Below, one piece after another: positions 26,301 through 41,300 of a DNA stretch of 64,000 nt. The stretch is from NCBI GenBank assembly GCA_003255025.1, contig QANY01002976.1, forward strand, positions 4,645,541 to 4,709,540. Direction: 5' to 3'. Origin of the DNA: Datisca glomerata. Lineage: Eukaryota; Streptophyta; Magnoliopsida; Cucurbitales; Datiscaceae. Position 1 is the first letter of the stretch; each line of letters opens with the position of its first letter. A program made the position numbers and the translations under genes. The notes under the pieces are model-generated. The model was not told the DNA's origin, made no database searches, and saw only the letters and a list, made by a program, of their open reading frames with translations.

Positions 26301-29300
26301 TCATGAATACTTACTTCTATAGATGTAAATGTACTCATACTTATGCACATCTGATGTTTACTCATAAGAATATATCAAACTGAAAAGTACAGAATCATTT
26401 AACAATTTACCTTCAACTCTGGAGTTCCACCCTTGTGCCTTGTGTAGCGGAAATACATATGACATGGCATAAACACTCTCTCAAGTAAAGCACCGGTGCG
26501 CTTTACTTTTGGAGAACTTCTGAGAATTTTCGGCAGCCACTGCAATCCAGCCCCCGGATCAACATCAGTTGGTGCAACATGAGCCTGAACGTGCTCCAGC
26601 ATCACTGAGAACTCCATCCGTTTCCATGTCATTTCAGGTTCACATTCGGGAATCTGTACATTTCCAGCACCAAGTGCTTGCTCGATCATCTCATAGCCAA
26701 CTTGGAGAACTGAGTGAAACGATCGGGCTAGAACGCGGCCACTAACAGCAGCAAGCAGGAACCTCCCCTGTTGGCAAATGATGTAGAGACTGAAGTATGA
26801 ACAGAATATCTTCACATGACTCCTGATTTTTTGAGCGATTTCATAAATCTACACTAGTTACTAAGTCAAAAAGTTTCATTGATGAATAAGTGCTCTTGAA
26901 CGAGCCCTAGACTTCCTAGCTTCTAGATTTGCATATTCTTCCCATTTTCAGTTCTCTTCAATTGGAAAGACGTAAATTAATACAGCTACACAGGATGTCT
27001 TACTTTCTTTTTCAGTCTCATCAACTTCCTTTCATAAGATTTTTTTTCTTTTGATTACCTATAAAAAAGGACAAAGAGGATAAAATACTATTTATTGAAG
27101 GCATTTCAGCCACAGAGTACAGGAGTAGACGAAACTCACAAGTAAATGATGGAGAATCTAACATAACATAGAAAATAAGGCCCTGCAAAACATTAAGGAT
27201 CGATCCTGAAAGGAAATAGGGATGGAGTTTACAACTTACATTTGCTTCTTCTGAGTGAAGATTAAATTGAGGCTCAATAACATTCACCATGAAATGACGA
27301 GTTCCTTCCTCTGAGTCATTCATATTTCCATTTTTTGCTGGAAATCATATGAAACAAAGTCTCTTAGCTGAAAATCTTTGGCAATAAAACCAATCATGCT
27401 TATGGGATGCCAGATAATATCATGACCAAATATGGCTTGAAATGAGGCTTTAATCATGATGATCCATCACAATGATCCCTAAAAAAGAGTCTATTTATTT
27501 AACGCTGATATAACATTTTGTGTTCCTAAATATATGCCTTTAAGCCAGAACTTTAAAGGGACGTTTAAGATATACCAGCTGCAGGAGATAACGAAGTGTC
27601 CCCTTTAACAGCAAACGAGCTATCCATTTTAATTGAATGTGTTGGGGATGAAAATGCTGGAGTGTCTGACTGCAGAGGCGGAGAACTTGCACCATAGTTA
27701 GTTATTGGAGGCTTAACACCATCTTGATGCATTTGAGATCTACCATTAAACTGATTCTCCTCGAGGAGTTTTCTCTGAGCATACTGCCGACATGGAGAAG
27801 GTTTTGGAGGTTCAAATGCTTTGGATATACCACCAACAAAGGACCAAACAGCATCTCTATTCTCAATGGTCCACAAGAGCTTGAGTCCATAAACAAAAAT
27901 ACGCTGGCAATTGTCAGCTATTACGACATTGTATCCATCATCATCACTAGGATCGGATCGTGTATGCTCATCACTCTCACTCCCATTCTCAAACTCAGAC
28001 CTCACGTATGTCATCTCAAGATTTCTTCTTCCGGCCTCTTGCCAGGCTAATAACCTTGAAGGATCCGCCTTCGGAGCCTGCCTTCTGATTGTAAAATAAT
28101 CAGAAGATAACAGAAATCCATCATCACGATGTTTCTCTGTGCAACCACTTACGTAAATACTTCTTTCACCGGGAACTTTATCCGTTGATGCAGGTTGTGA
28201 ACTTTTCCTTATCATTTGAACTACTTTCGCAACACTAGTACTATCTTCCTTGTTTAGGAGGGCCTTGGGCATATGGAGATCAAGACCCTGATAAACAAGA
28301 TCCAAAGTATCGCGCTTGCATTCAAAAGTATATTTCTGCTTACCCCGACTGAAACAGAGTTCATATTTCAGTTTTGTCATATTAAACGTAAGCCCTTTAG
28401 CTGGATCATCGTCGTCTAATGGCATATATTTTATTGCAGCAGGAGTAGCATCAATTCGGAGCATAAATTCAGTCATTACTTTGTCTAAGGATAAATTACC
28501 TGATCTTACAGCTCTTGGAATTCCAAAACGAGGCCAGCGAGAGAAAGATCGCAATTTATGAGGAGGAATGTAATTCATGTTCCAGAATCTAATTATCCAT
28601 GCCAAATCATGAGCACCAAGATTGAGTGTTGGTGAAACAACTGAAAACTTTTCACGCTTGTGAAGACTATGGTTCGTTCCATCAGCGTTATCTTCAATAT
28701 TGGAAGATGGGGATTGTTTCTCACATAAAGGAGACGGTCTAAGACAGAAATTCCATCGAAGTGACAGAGAGGTTGATCTGAATGGATCAAAGACTTTTTC
28801 ACGTGGTTTTCCTTCTATGGGAAGTGCATGTAAATAATGATTCAAAGGAGTCCCAGACTCACATTCCCAGTCCATGGTAACTTCAAGGGTAAATGCTGGA
28901 GCTTCCAGAAACGCACCAGATATGCCAGTTGGAAATTTCAGACCACGACTATTAGCCAGATTCTCCAAACTGCTCAATAACATCTTGAAGTCCTGTGCAG
29001 AAATAAAGACACGACCATCGGACTGCTGAATCTCCATAGGACCAGATACAATTTGAAGTCTGTCAAGCTTTTCATAAGGATCAGTAGTTGCAAGAACGAT
29101 CCACCTGGTTTCAGAAAAGTACAAGGTGATATGCCCATGAATGTAATATCTTACATCATCCCACCATGGTAAGCTCCGTTCCTTTTTGGGGGGCAGAGGT
29201 AGTGGACCAGAACTAGCATTCCTAACACTTAGATTTGCCCTACGAAGAGCCACGGTAAAAGCATAGCTCACATCAGCAAACACTGGTTCATATCCCACTC

Positions 29301-32300
29301 CAAAGGACACCTCTGCCTTTTGAAAATGAATAGGCAAATCTGAGTACGTTTTCACAGGAGGAGTTGTACCACTAGCTGAACGAAGCATGCGCACCTTCCT
29401 CCACTTCCCAACAAAGACATCTTGGTAAATTTGAGGCTGAAAACATGTGGCCTGATACGAAGAGGAAAAAGTTAGAACCACAGCTCACAAATTCAAGATC
29501 CTCATGTAAAGGGCATGGTATCATTAAAACAAATCTCATTGATAAAGTGAGAAGAACATGAATAAATTAGTTGTGGTTAACAAACAACAAAATAGCAAAC
29601 ATGACATCTAATAATGTCTCGGAGAATTTTGTGTTAAAGAAGGGTCCTATAACACAAATGACTTCTTAAAATAGGGAGGGGGAATCAGTTTCCTCTAAAA
29701 GACCGAAGGTCATACCGTCTTGAAAGCAAACACACTCTCTCTCTACATTGCTATTAGCCAGTTACTCTAAAATTCGAATACAATCACGTCCTATGTCAAC
29801 ATGCCTGATAGACTCTGCACAATATTATTAGGCAGTTTCTACTGATACAGAAATAATCAGGCTGTTTTTAAGTACTGGTACTTTAAACAGTCCTCTTTTT
29901 TTTTAATCTATCCGATTGAATGCCTCTTGTATAGATTGACTTCTGATCTCGGTAGGGTTTCTCGTCCTCTGAACTATTTTACATCCTTTAATACATTTTC
30001 TTGTTTCTTATAGAAAGAAAGTGTTGGTACTTTCAACGGCTGTATAGAGTTGACCAATCACTCATCTTAATACTGAATAAAATAAGTCCTGCTGCATGTG
30101 ACATTCAATACCTCTTAATAGTTGATACAACGAATTTTCTTTGTAGCGGACACAGATGTATCTTTGAAGATGAGGAAGAAGACGTTGAGACTATACAGTG
30201 AACTTTCCTTTTAGATTTTCTGTGGGCTTCAAAATCTTCTTTATTGAAGTCTTATTCTTTAAATTCCATTTCGTTTTCCTGGCCGTGCGCTTGGTCTTAG
30301 TTTTTTATTTTGTTTTTTCTTCTTCTCTTTTCATTTTTGGTGGATTTCTTATCCTCCTTTATTGTAATTTCCTTTTATTTTTACAGTAATGTACGTTTCT
30401 TATAAGAAAAATACTTAATACAAAAGTCATAAGGCTTATGTTTAGTCCTCATATATTATAGAGGGAAGGAAAATAAATTACAGGGAATCATATTTGTTTG
30501 GTTCTACTAGAATATAGAGAATAAAAGTTTTACTAATTCATGAATTTTCTTCCATTTCCATCTGATTACTCATACTTTTCCTCTCGTTTTCCTTTCCTTT
30601 CTAATATCACAAATCCAGCATAGGCTAAGAGATTAGTGATATTCCAAGAAAGTGCATATAGGATTAACAATGGACTATCTGTTCTCTAATCTGTGGCAAG
30701 AAATGACAATCATATGCTAAATAATTTTTATTTTCGTACAAGCTGATGTGCTGAATTCTTATAAAAACATTATAAACTAAGTTCATTTCTTGTTATATAA
30801 TTAATGAAATCAATTCAAATTATTTCGAACATAGATTTGACGAAGGGTGAAAACGCAAGCAACATATTCTAACAAAAAGGAAGTAGACTTATAAAATTGC
30901 TTTAGCAAAGCAGATCAAATTGTGAGAGAGAGAGAGAGACTAGGCAAAACATAAGCTAAAATCAAATAGTGGTAGAAAGAGGGCGATCACTTTGCATTAC
31001 CTGTTGCGCTAGAACAAGACAACCTTCACATTTACCAGAAGTTGCACAGAAGAGCGGAAAAGTAAAATCTCTTAACCGGACAACAAGAGAACCAGCATGC
31101 AAGAGAATGTTTCTGCCATAAATTCGTGAGAATGGTATGTTGTTCTCAAGACAAACAGGATCAAGCTTCTTCAAAAACTCTATCATTCCATCAACTCCAC
31201 CATCAATTCTTGTCAAGCTAACATCTAAATCTTTAGCAGTTACAGACAAAAGCGAAGTTCTGGTAGTGCTAGGCTTAAACCCAGACTGAAACCCTTCCTT
31301 GAAAGCCCCTGAACCTTCTGAAGGAACTAACTTCTGGCATGCACGGAAATATGATTGAAATGATTGTCTATATACATCATCCTGCATTCTGCGTACAGCT
31401 GAGGGATCTTGCTCATCAAGCTCAACTCCGTTGTAAGAGGGTTTCCTCTCTTGAGTAGAATCATTTGTTTCTACAGTTTTTGAAGATTGATTCACTTTGC
31501 AAATAAACTCATCAAGAAACTTTAACCTGACAGCCAACTCACAAGCCTCATTTTTCATGAGCTGATAGTGTTCATCAAGCCAACCCTGCAATGGCTCCTC
31601 CTCAATATCAGCAGTTAGCTTGCGTATGCAAAACTTTAAACATCCAAATTTAGATGAACCAGACTTTTTGTCTTTTGAGCTTTCTTTCTTGATGGGAAAG
31701 ATGAGAGAATTTTTAGCAGCAGTAATTAGCTTTAAACCACGCAACATATCCTCAATAGCATCATCAATAGCACGCAATTGCAACCGGTATGGCATGCATA
31801 TATGAACATCAAGACCTTGAATTACCCAGTCCCATGAAGTGTTTGTTGGCACTTTTACAGGTGAACCAGTAGAAGCACTAGGAATTCGTGAGATCTGCAT
31901 CCGGCTACTTCTAAAAACTCTGGAGCCATTGAAACTAAGCATAAGTCCTTCAAGAAGTACCCCTATACGGGCATTCTCTGAGAAAATTGACTGAACCTGA
32001 ACCATTGCATCGACCCCATCTCCAACTTCGGCTGATATACGCAGCATCTCCACATCAACTGCAAAAATTGATTCCTTTTTCCTGTGATTATCGGACTGCG
32101 CTGATTCTGCAATGGTTTCTTTCTTCTGCTCAACATCCCTCATGCTCAAACCATCTTCGGCATATTCATTACCAGCTGCCTGAATCCTCTGGTTGTGCAC
32201 AAATAGTTTCAATTGCAGAACAAGTTCAATAATAGCTAAATGTGCATCAGGTTCCCACCTGATTGAAATATCAGTAGCACTAAAAAGAGAGCAAACAGAA

Positions 32301-35300
32301 ATCTCTTTGAGACCACCGGAACGCCGTACAAATTTAGCATTTTGTATGTCAAATAGTGTCACTTTAGAATCTGGTCTTTGATTCTCCAAATATTCCTGAT
32401 AGATTGATCTAGCTCTTTCAAGTTCTATTTGTGTTGACCTTTTCTCCTTGTTCACACACAAACTAAAATGAAAGATGTCAAGAGAAAGATAATAATTCAA
32501 CTTTCTGCATTCATCAGAAAGTGTGGACATTATATTTGCAATCCGAGGAGTGCCATCAGCAGAAACACTTATTACAACTTGACCGCCCTGTGATCCATAA
32601 TTGACACGTTTGGGATCTGCAACAATTGTGTTGTCCAAGCCTGTCTCCCCACAAAAATTTACAGAACAGCGCTCAAGATTAAATTTCAGAATTTGAGTCC
32701 CTTTCCCAGATGATTTGGTTGAATGTACCCCTCGCGTTCTTGCAGCTCTTTTTTGAGAAGCAGTCAGTTTCTTCAGGAGTGATTGAAAAGATATAGCAGT
32801 TGATAGAAGTGATTCTATACGCTTGACAGTGAAGTAGACACCCATACCGGTCACGTCTGCAGACAAAACCAATTTACAATTTGGACCATCTTCTTCAGAT
32901 TGTTCAATGTCCTTTTTCCCCCAATCCAAACTAACCTTAGCTATGTGCATTAGAGAACCTGAATTTGAGTCCACACCAAAAATGCTTTCCTTCAAGCATT
33001 CTTGGAATTCATCAGCCATGTGTAGATTTAGTTCTCCAAGCTCAATGTGCATTGCAGTTCCAATGTTTGATATGTTATTTGCAAACAAGTGTGAAGATTG
33101 GGAGCAACCCTGCAAGAAGCAAAAGTAAAAATTCCATATAGGTGACTTATACTGGAGTTCTAGATAGTAAAATGAATAAATTAAATAGAACTAGGATATG
33201 AATACAATTAGTAATTGATAAAGTGGAAGCTGGTGCATTTGAAATTCCCACTCCTTTTTTTATAGGAAACATAAAAGATATATTAATAAAAAAGAGTACA
33301 AGAGCAGGATTTGGAGGATGCGTAATCCACCAAAAACTGAAAACTAAACAGAACAAGAACAAAGTAAAAAACACTGAAATCCAGAATTACAACCATAACA
33401 AATTCCAATTGTCAAAAAAAGAAGACCAAGGGGTATCCTTAAAAAGTTTTGACTTTGATGACCAAGAAGAAGCCGACAAAATAATTTTCTTCCATAAAAT
33501 TGATTCATCAGCAACCGCATCTTCAAAAATTCTTCCATTTCTCTCAAGCCAAATGACCCAAAAGACTGCAAAGACCGTATGATACCACAAAACATCTTTC
33601 TTTTTATGTCCACCACCGAAATCCAATCTAATCAACATCTCCATTGAACAAGGTTGCACCCAGCTGAGATCAAACAATGTCAACAACCGATTCCATGATG
33701 AAGAAGCTGAAGGACAATGCAGAAAAAGATGGTTTGAACTCTCAGAGTTGCTTTTGCACAAAACACACCAAGAAAGAGATAAGCACATATAAGGTCTTCT
33801 CTTTTGGAGTGTATCAGCAGTACTTACCTTTTCCAATACTAATACTAACAGCCATAAAAAAAGCTTTAACTTTGGAAGGAGAACATGATTTCCATATTAG
33901 AGGAAAAGGGAAGGATTGATGAGAATCCACAACATTAGAAATAAAATTCATAAAGGATTTAGAAGAGAAGACCCCTGATTTGTCGTACCCACACCCTTTT
34001 GTCCATCACTTCAAAAATAAAAGAACAAGATTTAAGCAAGGACAACAAATTAAGATACTCCCCTATTTCTGAATCAGTAAGGTTTCTTCTAAAGGATAAA
34101 TTCCAAGAGAGTGGAGAATAAGAAAGAATCAAGTCTCCAACTTTATTATCATGGTTCAAAGAAACTAAATAAAGGCTTGGAAAAGAAACAAAAAAGCCTC
34201 ATCACCCAACCATCCATCTTCCCAGAATTTAATTTTCTTACCATCACCTAAGCTCAGAGAAACTCTATTGAGAAAAGACTCAAGTCCTCTAGAAATAAAC
34301 TTCCAAAGTTTTTTAAAAGAACCACTTACCACCTTTTTAGAGTCCCATCCGTTGGAGTGAGTGCCATAAATGCTTTTGATAATAGAAACCCACAAAGAAT
34401 CATTTTCCAAAGGAAACCTCCAAAGCCACTTCTCTAAAAGTGCTTTATTCCTAGACAAAAGATTACCTATACCCAACCCACCTAGATCCTTGCTTTTAGT
34501 CACCTCTTCCCATCTAACTAAGTGGTCTTTTCTCCCTTCCTCAACACCCTCCCAAAGAAAGTCTCTCATCAATCTCTCTAAGATGCTAGCTACTTTCGGT
34601 GGTAATCTAAAAATAGACATATAATAAATTGGGATAGTTCTCAAAACAGCTTGTATCAAAACTAACCTGCCACCTCTAGAAAAAGATCCTCTTTTCCACC
34701 CGTCCAATCTTTTCTTCACTTTCTCTATAACCGGATTCCAAATTTCCAAGGAATTGGGATTACCTCCAAGAGGGAGGCCTAAATATTTCATAGGACAAGA
34801 TCCCACACCACATCCTACAAAGTTGGCAAACTCGTTCAAAACTAGATCAATTAACATTAATCCCTTTGACCAAACACTTCTCTAAATTTATTTTCAATCC
34901 TGAGAGAGAGCAAAACAATTTGAGTAAATTCATCAAAATTTTAAACCTCTCTTTACTGTTAGGAATAAAAAAGATAGTATCATCTGTAAATTGCAAATGA
35001 GACACATATAATCTATTTCTTCCTGCTTTAAAACCATATAAAACATCATTATCTATACCTCTAGAAACCAATATGCTTAAAACATCGACCACTAACGTAA
35101 ATAAAAAAGGAGATATGGGGTCCACTTGTCTCAAGCCTCTAAAGCCTTTGAAGTTTCCTCTAGGTCTCCCATTAGAACTATCACTGAAAAATTGACTGAG
35201 TTCAAACAGCCCTTAATCCATTTTTTCCAAATCACTCCAAAACCCTTTTTCTCTAAGACTAAATCAATAAAATTCCAATTCACATTATCATAAGCTTTTT

Positions 35301-38300
35301 CAAAGTCTATTTTGAAGACAATTCCTTCCTTTTTGTTACATCTATAATCCTCAATAATCCTACTCCTAAGAAACAGAAATTGGATTATTAGAAAAAACAT
35401 CAAAAACATACTTTGGAGGATAAGCAAGCAATCCATCAGCTTCAGAAGAGGATTCCTATAACTAAGCTTATTATGGGGTTCACTAGTTTACAAAGAAGAA
35501 CTGCATTTTTAAAAACCTTGCAGTCTATTATAATGATTGACCTTAAATTTTTCTTGTTGCTCCTGTGACCCTTCTTTCTTATAGGAAACTGAAAATTGAT
35601 TAAAAGTTACTGTTACACTTCTTAACAAGTACTATGTATAATTCATTATTCTGTAAAAGACTAAAGTTCTGTTCAATCTTTCTCCATCCAGGTGTTGACT
35701 TCTTCTTTTGATTTATTTTATTAATGAATGGCCCCCAAAAGAGGCAAATACTTGTTAAAGATAGAACAAAAATTTTACAGACAGCCTAACTTGACAAGGT
35801 CAAACCAATACAGGAAAAGTCCTTAACTTACTTGTATCAACCGAAAAAAAACCCCAAGAGGATAAACAGACAAAAGCTCCTTAACTCATATACATTTGCA
35901 CACTATTTTCAATCGAACCTCATCAAATTTCATTTTCACCAGGTTACATGGAGACAGGATCAGAAATCTAAACTCATGGATCGACACAGTCGACCTGAAA
36001 CTTTGAAAGACACTACAAGAGGGAAAAAATGCAGAACATACTTTAGACTAAATTTTGTTTCTTTTCTTGGGACAGTCAAAGAAGTGACATATTTATGAAT
36101 AACAAGCGAGTAGAAATCCAAGAAAATTTGTAAAGTTTCGAAGGGGTAGAAAATCCAAGTAGTAAAGTTTTCTTTTTCTTTACTGGCATATTGAGAGAGT
36201 GGTTGGGTTGGTTATTCCCAACGTTGGAGTTTGAAAGCAACTGGGTGAATGGCATGCGTACTCTCTTTAAATCTGGATTGAAAGGTTGTATTTTACCATG
36301 TCTCTGGGTTTCTTCTTTTATACATATTACACTTACCAAAAAGAAAAAACAAATCAAAGGAAAACATACCAAGTGGGAAAGGGAAGACCCAAAAGCACAA
36401 GTAGCAGACCCATAACAGATGACCAATACCAAATATCAGCCACCAAATGGGTTATCTGACAACTAGTGACAACATTCAATAACAGTAGAAGTTCAAGTAT
36501 CGAACAAAGCTATGGCTTAACAAGGCTCAACAAGGCTGGCATGCTCTTTTCCACATTTCTTTGCTAAATATCCTCCATTCTTGTCCTTTCCTTTTAATTA
36601 ATGAAATAAATTGTTTCTTTTCCCAAAAAAAAAAACCTGAGATATCTATTGACTTTTTTCTAAGAAACTGAAGATTCATTAATGATAAGTATTACAATGA
36701 AGAAGGGTGAGAGAACTAGACCTCACAAGACACAACAGAAGAAGAAAACAAAGTCATTGCAAACAAATGTCAAGTCCACTTCTCAACATAAAAAATAAGC
36801 CAACATCCTCGAACACTTTAGATTTTGAAACCCATAAAGAAGCAAAAAAAAAAACACTTTACTCCAAATAGAAGACTTTTTAAGGAGTCGGAGGAGGACT
36901 TAGCGTCACTGTGGGAGAAGAGTCTTCTTTTGTCTTCCCCATGAGTGTCTTATACTAAGTGGTTTAAGAATATTCCTTTGTTTTTTATCAGTGCAGACTG
37001 GATAGCTGCTTGTAGAGAATGATTTGAGTTTTGGTCAGGGATTTTTTGGTTTCGGTTGGATTGCTCATCCGCCAAAATTTGTAATTATCTTTTTCTTTTA
37101 ATATAAATCGTTTCTTATCCAAAAAAAGAGTAAGCATTTAAAATCCATGCACTTATCCTCACACTTCAGATTGTTCTCCTTTTCTTTTTTAAGAATAACA
37201 GCTGAAATAGGAATTTTAACGGAAACGAATCCTGAGTGGATGTTGTTCTTAAGCCTTTTGTAATTTCTTGTATAGAAAGGATTCAGCCTTTGAATCCGAA
37301 TTCTCAATCCCACGCTTTTCATAGTGGGATCATTTTGTGATTTTTTGTACTTCGTTCCTTTTTTTAAACACAAACTTTCAACGATAAAAAAATATTATGT
37401 TTTACAACTCCAGAGTTTTCATATACTTTTAGGACTCATACTAATGCTTCATTCAACTATGAATGAGTTACAATTACTATGAGAACAATAATCCATATTA
37501 AATTGCAGTAGACCACACTACTGCTAGAAATGAAAAGTTTTCCTCTTATAAATCTATGACATGAAAACTCTACTAATAAAAGAATTAAGTGCGCTGAGGC
37601 AAATTTTTTATTCAACAAAGAAATTATACCCGAAGACAAAAAAGTTCTCAGAACCAACACTGTAAAGTTACCAAACATTTTCCAGCAACCACCAAAAATA
37701 GATGAAAGATAAATATATCGGCATGTAACTTACATGATATACAGGCAGACCACTTATATCGTAAAGCACAATAGTCATCTCAGGGGCTGAGACAGTACAC
37801 GTCCACATTATCACTTTGAGTTCAGACGATTGTGACTTTACAGGAGTAGAAGTCTCGTCACGAAGAACCATCTTCTTACTTTTGGAAAAATGTAATTGCA
37901 GCCATGGCGTCAGTCTACTCGCTATCATGTTGCACTGCGTACCACCCAGCTTAACATCAACTTCAGCTCTAATGGGTGAGTTTGGCTGAAAAGGAAAAAA
38001 AAGAAATCCAGAAAACAAGAGAATAAAATAAGTCCCAGAAGTGCAACGAGTTTAGCAACGATGTGTGCGAGCGAGTGCATATACACCCAAGAAAAAAAGA
38101 GAAGAAACCAAAAACATAATTATAAAACAGCCACCGAGATGACTATTGCGATGTTTTCTTATTTTTTTAACCTCGACAAATGATAATTAAGCTTTTCTAT
38201 CAAATATCACCTAGCACGAGATAGAATATAAGGAAGATCAAAGGAGAGCTTGACAAGCAACTTGCTCGATACAACATACGTAATAGTTCGGGCACCAATT

Positions 38301-41300
38301 CAAACAAGGAGAGTAAGCTGCACACAGTTCATTAATGCTACAGTACTAACCTGCATTGGAACATACACAAAAGATACTGCATCAACTTTCAGGATCTCAA
38401 GAATAGAAGTGCTGGCTTCTCTGACTAGCTGCATAATGTAAAAAGTCAAATAAGAGCAAAGGTGAATCTTTGCAACCACCGTAAGCTATTAGAAGACTAA
38501 TAATTAGGCAACTACGTGAATCTCACTGAACTCCATCTGAATATCAAGGCGTGCACTCTCCCCCACATCTTCAAAAGACCGTGACTTTATACTTTTCAAT
38601 TGGATGCCCATGATGTTATTATCAACTATGAGATTATGCTCACGGTGTACAAACTTGACATCCAATTTTGGTAAACTGAAGCAAACCTAGCAAGAATAAC
38701 AAAGCAGTATAAGTTTGAGAATAATAATATGACATTAGGTCAAAAAAATTTCAATACCTGCCAATACATAACAAAGTCAGCAAGAGAATGATGTAATGTA
38801 GATATAATATAACCATAGATATAGAAGGTTTGGATTGTTTTCCCATTGATGAGAATTAGGCAATCGGGCTTGAACGACCTTTTCAGGAAGACGAGGTGAG
38901 GAATACAATTTAGAAATGTAATAGTGAAAAATCACATGAACCAGATGGATTCACTTTGGCTATGTATCAAGATTATTGACATGTGATTAAAATTTGATCT
39001 TATAAAGACTTTTCAGGAATTCTTTCAGAGTGGTGTTGTTAATGCTTGTAATAACGGTACCACATTTGTTTGATTCCTAAAAGAGCCAGATATTTAAAAT
39101 TGGCTTCTTATAGACCTATCAATTAATCATCTAGATGTTGTTTTGGCTGCAAGATTAAGGGAGGTGATAGGCTATACCATTTCTAAGAATGATAGGAAGA
39201 AATGAGATGATTCTTGACCTTTCCTTGGTGGCAAATGAGATGGTTTTGGATTATGGGCATAACAGGAAGAAATGTCTTATTTTCAAGATTGATTTTGCAA
39301 AAGCTTACGATTATGTAAGTTGAATGCACCAACTTGGTCATGGTTAGAAAAGGTTTCAGCAGACAGCGGAGAATGTGGATAATGGATTGTTTGAAATTGC
39401 TCAATTTCTAAATTTTTATCAATGATAGATCAAAGTTTACAGAGGAATGTAGGAGAAGTTTTTAAGATTGGGAAAGAGAAAGTGGAGATTTCCTATTTAC
39501 ATTTTGAAGATGTTACAATCTTTTTTGCGTCAGATGATGAGACAAAATTTGAAAATCCGATAACTATCATTAAATTGTTTAGAGTAATGACTCGGTCTCC
39601 AAAGGAAACATCAAACATCCAAAGCCACTTTCTAGTGACAGCAATTTCCTGCTAAGCTCTACCAGATTCCCAATGCCCATATCCCTCTTTAACCGAACGA
39701 GTGACCGTCTCCCATTTCACAAGATGAGAACCCCTGTCGCCTTCCTCCTCCCTTCCCAAAGAAAATCACTCATAAGCTTCTCGATTCTACTAGCAACTTT
39801 GCAAGGAATTTTGAACAAGGAAAGAAAATAAGTAGGGAGACTCGCCAGCACAGTCTGAATGAGCGTCAATCTACCTCCTCTGGATAAGAACATCCTTCTC
39901 CATCACTGAACCTTTGATAGACTTTTAATAGCCTTTTGATTATCTGTTTCTTCATTGTTCCATGGGGTATTCAATTTGGGTAAAGTTGATCGATAATATT
40001 TATGTTTCACGGGTAATTCAAGTGAATCCTTCAGAGTTGTTCTCAATGGATTTAGTTGGTTTAAAGCTTTCAAAGAAGAAAATGGCGTTACAAAGATGTG
40101 CTGTAAAGGCTTTATGCTGGTTTTAATGGTTGGAACATAATAAGAGAATGTTCGATCACCCTACCAAAAGAAAGAGAATGTTCAATCATAAGTGTGAAGA
40201 TTTTAATTCTAGAATGGTTTTCTTTACTTCATTATGGGTATCAAAGCCTAAATTGTTTAATGATGTACCATTCTTTTTATTTTGCACCAGTTGGGATAAC
40301 TTTTGTTTGTAATAGTTTTGTTTCTCTTTGGTTTACGAGGACTCCTTCTCACATCCTTGTGTTTGTATCTCGTTTTCTTTCATTAATGAACTTTCAGTTT
40401 CCTATTAAAAAAATTAAAATGATTCACTGTGACAAGCATAGAAGTTTTAAACAAGGTCCACTATCATCCTTTATTATATTTCTTAAGATATTACGCAGGG
40501 CCGCAGGCGAAAGATCTTTATATTGATGGATGCCTGCCATTGATGACATACCTTTCTAAATAAATAATAGCCAGCTATATAAGCCTTGTATAGCAACTCT
40601 TTAAACGTTCAATAAATTAGATTAGAAAGGAAAGAATTTGATGAACTTCTATATCAATTTCCATATTAATTGATTCTCAGAATGGCACAGGAAAACTAGG
40701 AAAGCTGCAAATATTCTCAGGCAATAGCAAATTCACTAATTGATAAGTTAAAATCAAATCAATCTAATCTTCTTCAGATAGAAAAAATAAGCCAATCACA
40801 AACCTTTTCTGGAAACATGGAGATGTATTTTGAGATAGATGCAAGCGCTTGTTTATGGTGTGGCTTCTTAACAGACAGAGAATCAGCGCTTGACCCTACA
40901 TCTTTATCAGAAAGTAGAGAACTGTCCACCGAACCCTTGCTTTTTGACAGAAGGCCCTCACTCAGATTCACAGTGACCTCTCCACAAACTACATCCAGAT
41001 TCTTGATAACTACACCTGCTTCCCTATGTCAAAATGAAGAAAATGTCAAACCTTCCGCAGATAAATCTGCTGTCAAAATGAGGAAGCACAAGTTTATCAA
41101 TGAAGCCTCGCTATATAATCATATAAAAGCAATCTGCCCCAGTTTCTGAACCTTATAAGATGTTTTCAAATCAGGAACTTGATTCAACTCACAGATCCTT
41201 GACTGGTTGGTGTCCTTTCCATGGTAAAATAAATACATGAGATTTACCTTTTATATATTTATCTCCGAAGTCGCAATACAAAAAAGCAACACAACAGATT

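Noticed and set aside
27724..32381. Open frames on the + strand across 27.7-28.6 and 31.6-33.1 kb
   Set aside because: They are the antisense shadow of SABRE exons 9 and 10, whose - strand frames are conserved with the family and far longer.
36191..36415. Possible small gene in SABRE intron 8
   Set aside because: Codon usage and content look like intron or LINE-tail sequence; no start context, partner exons or domain.
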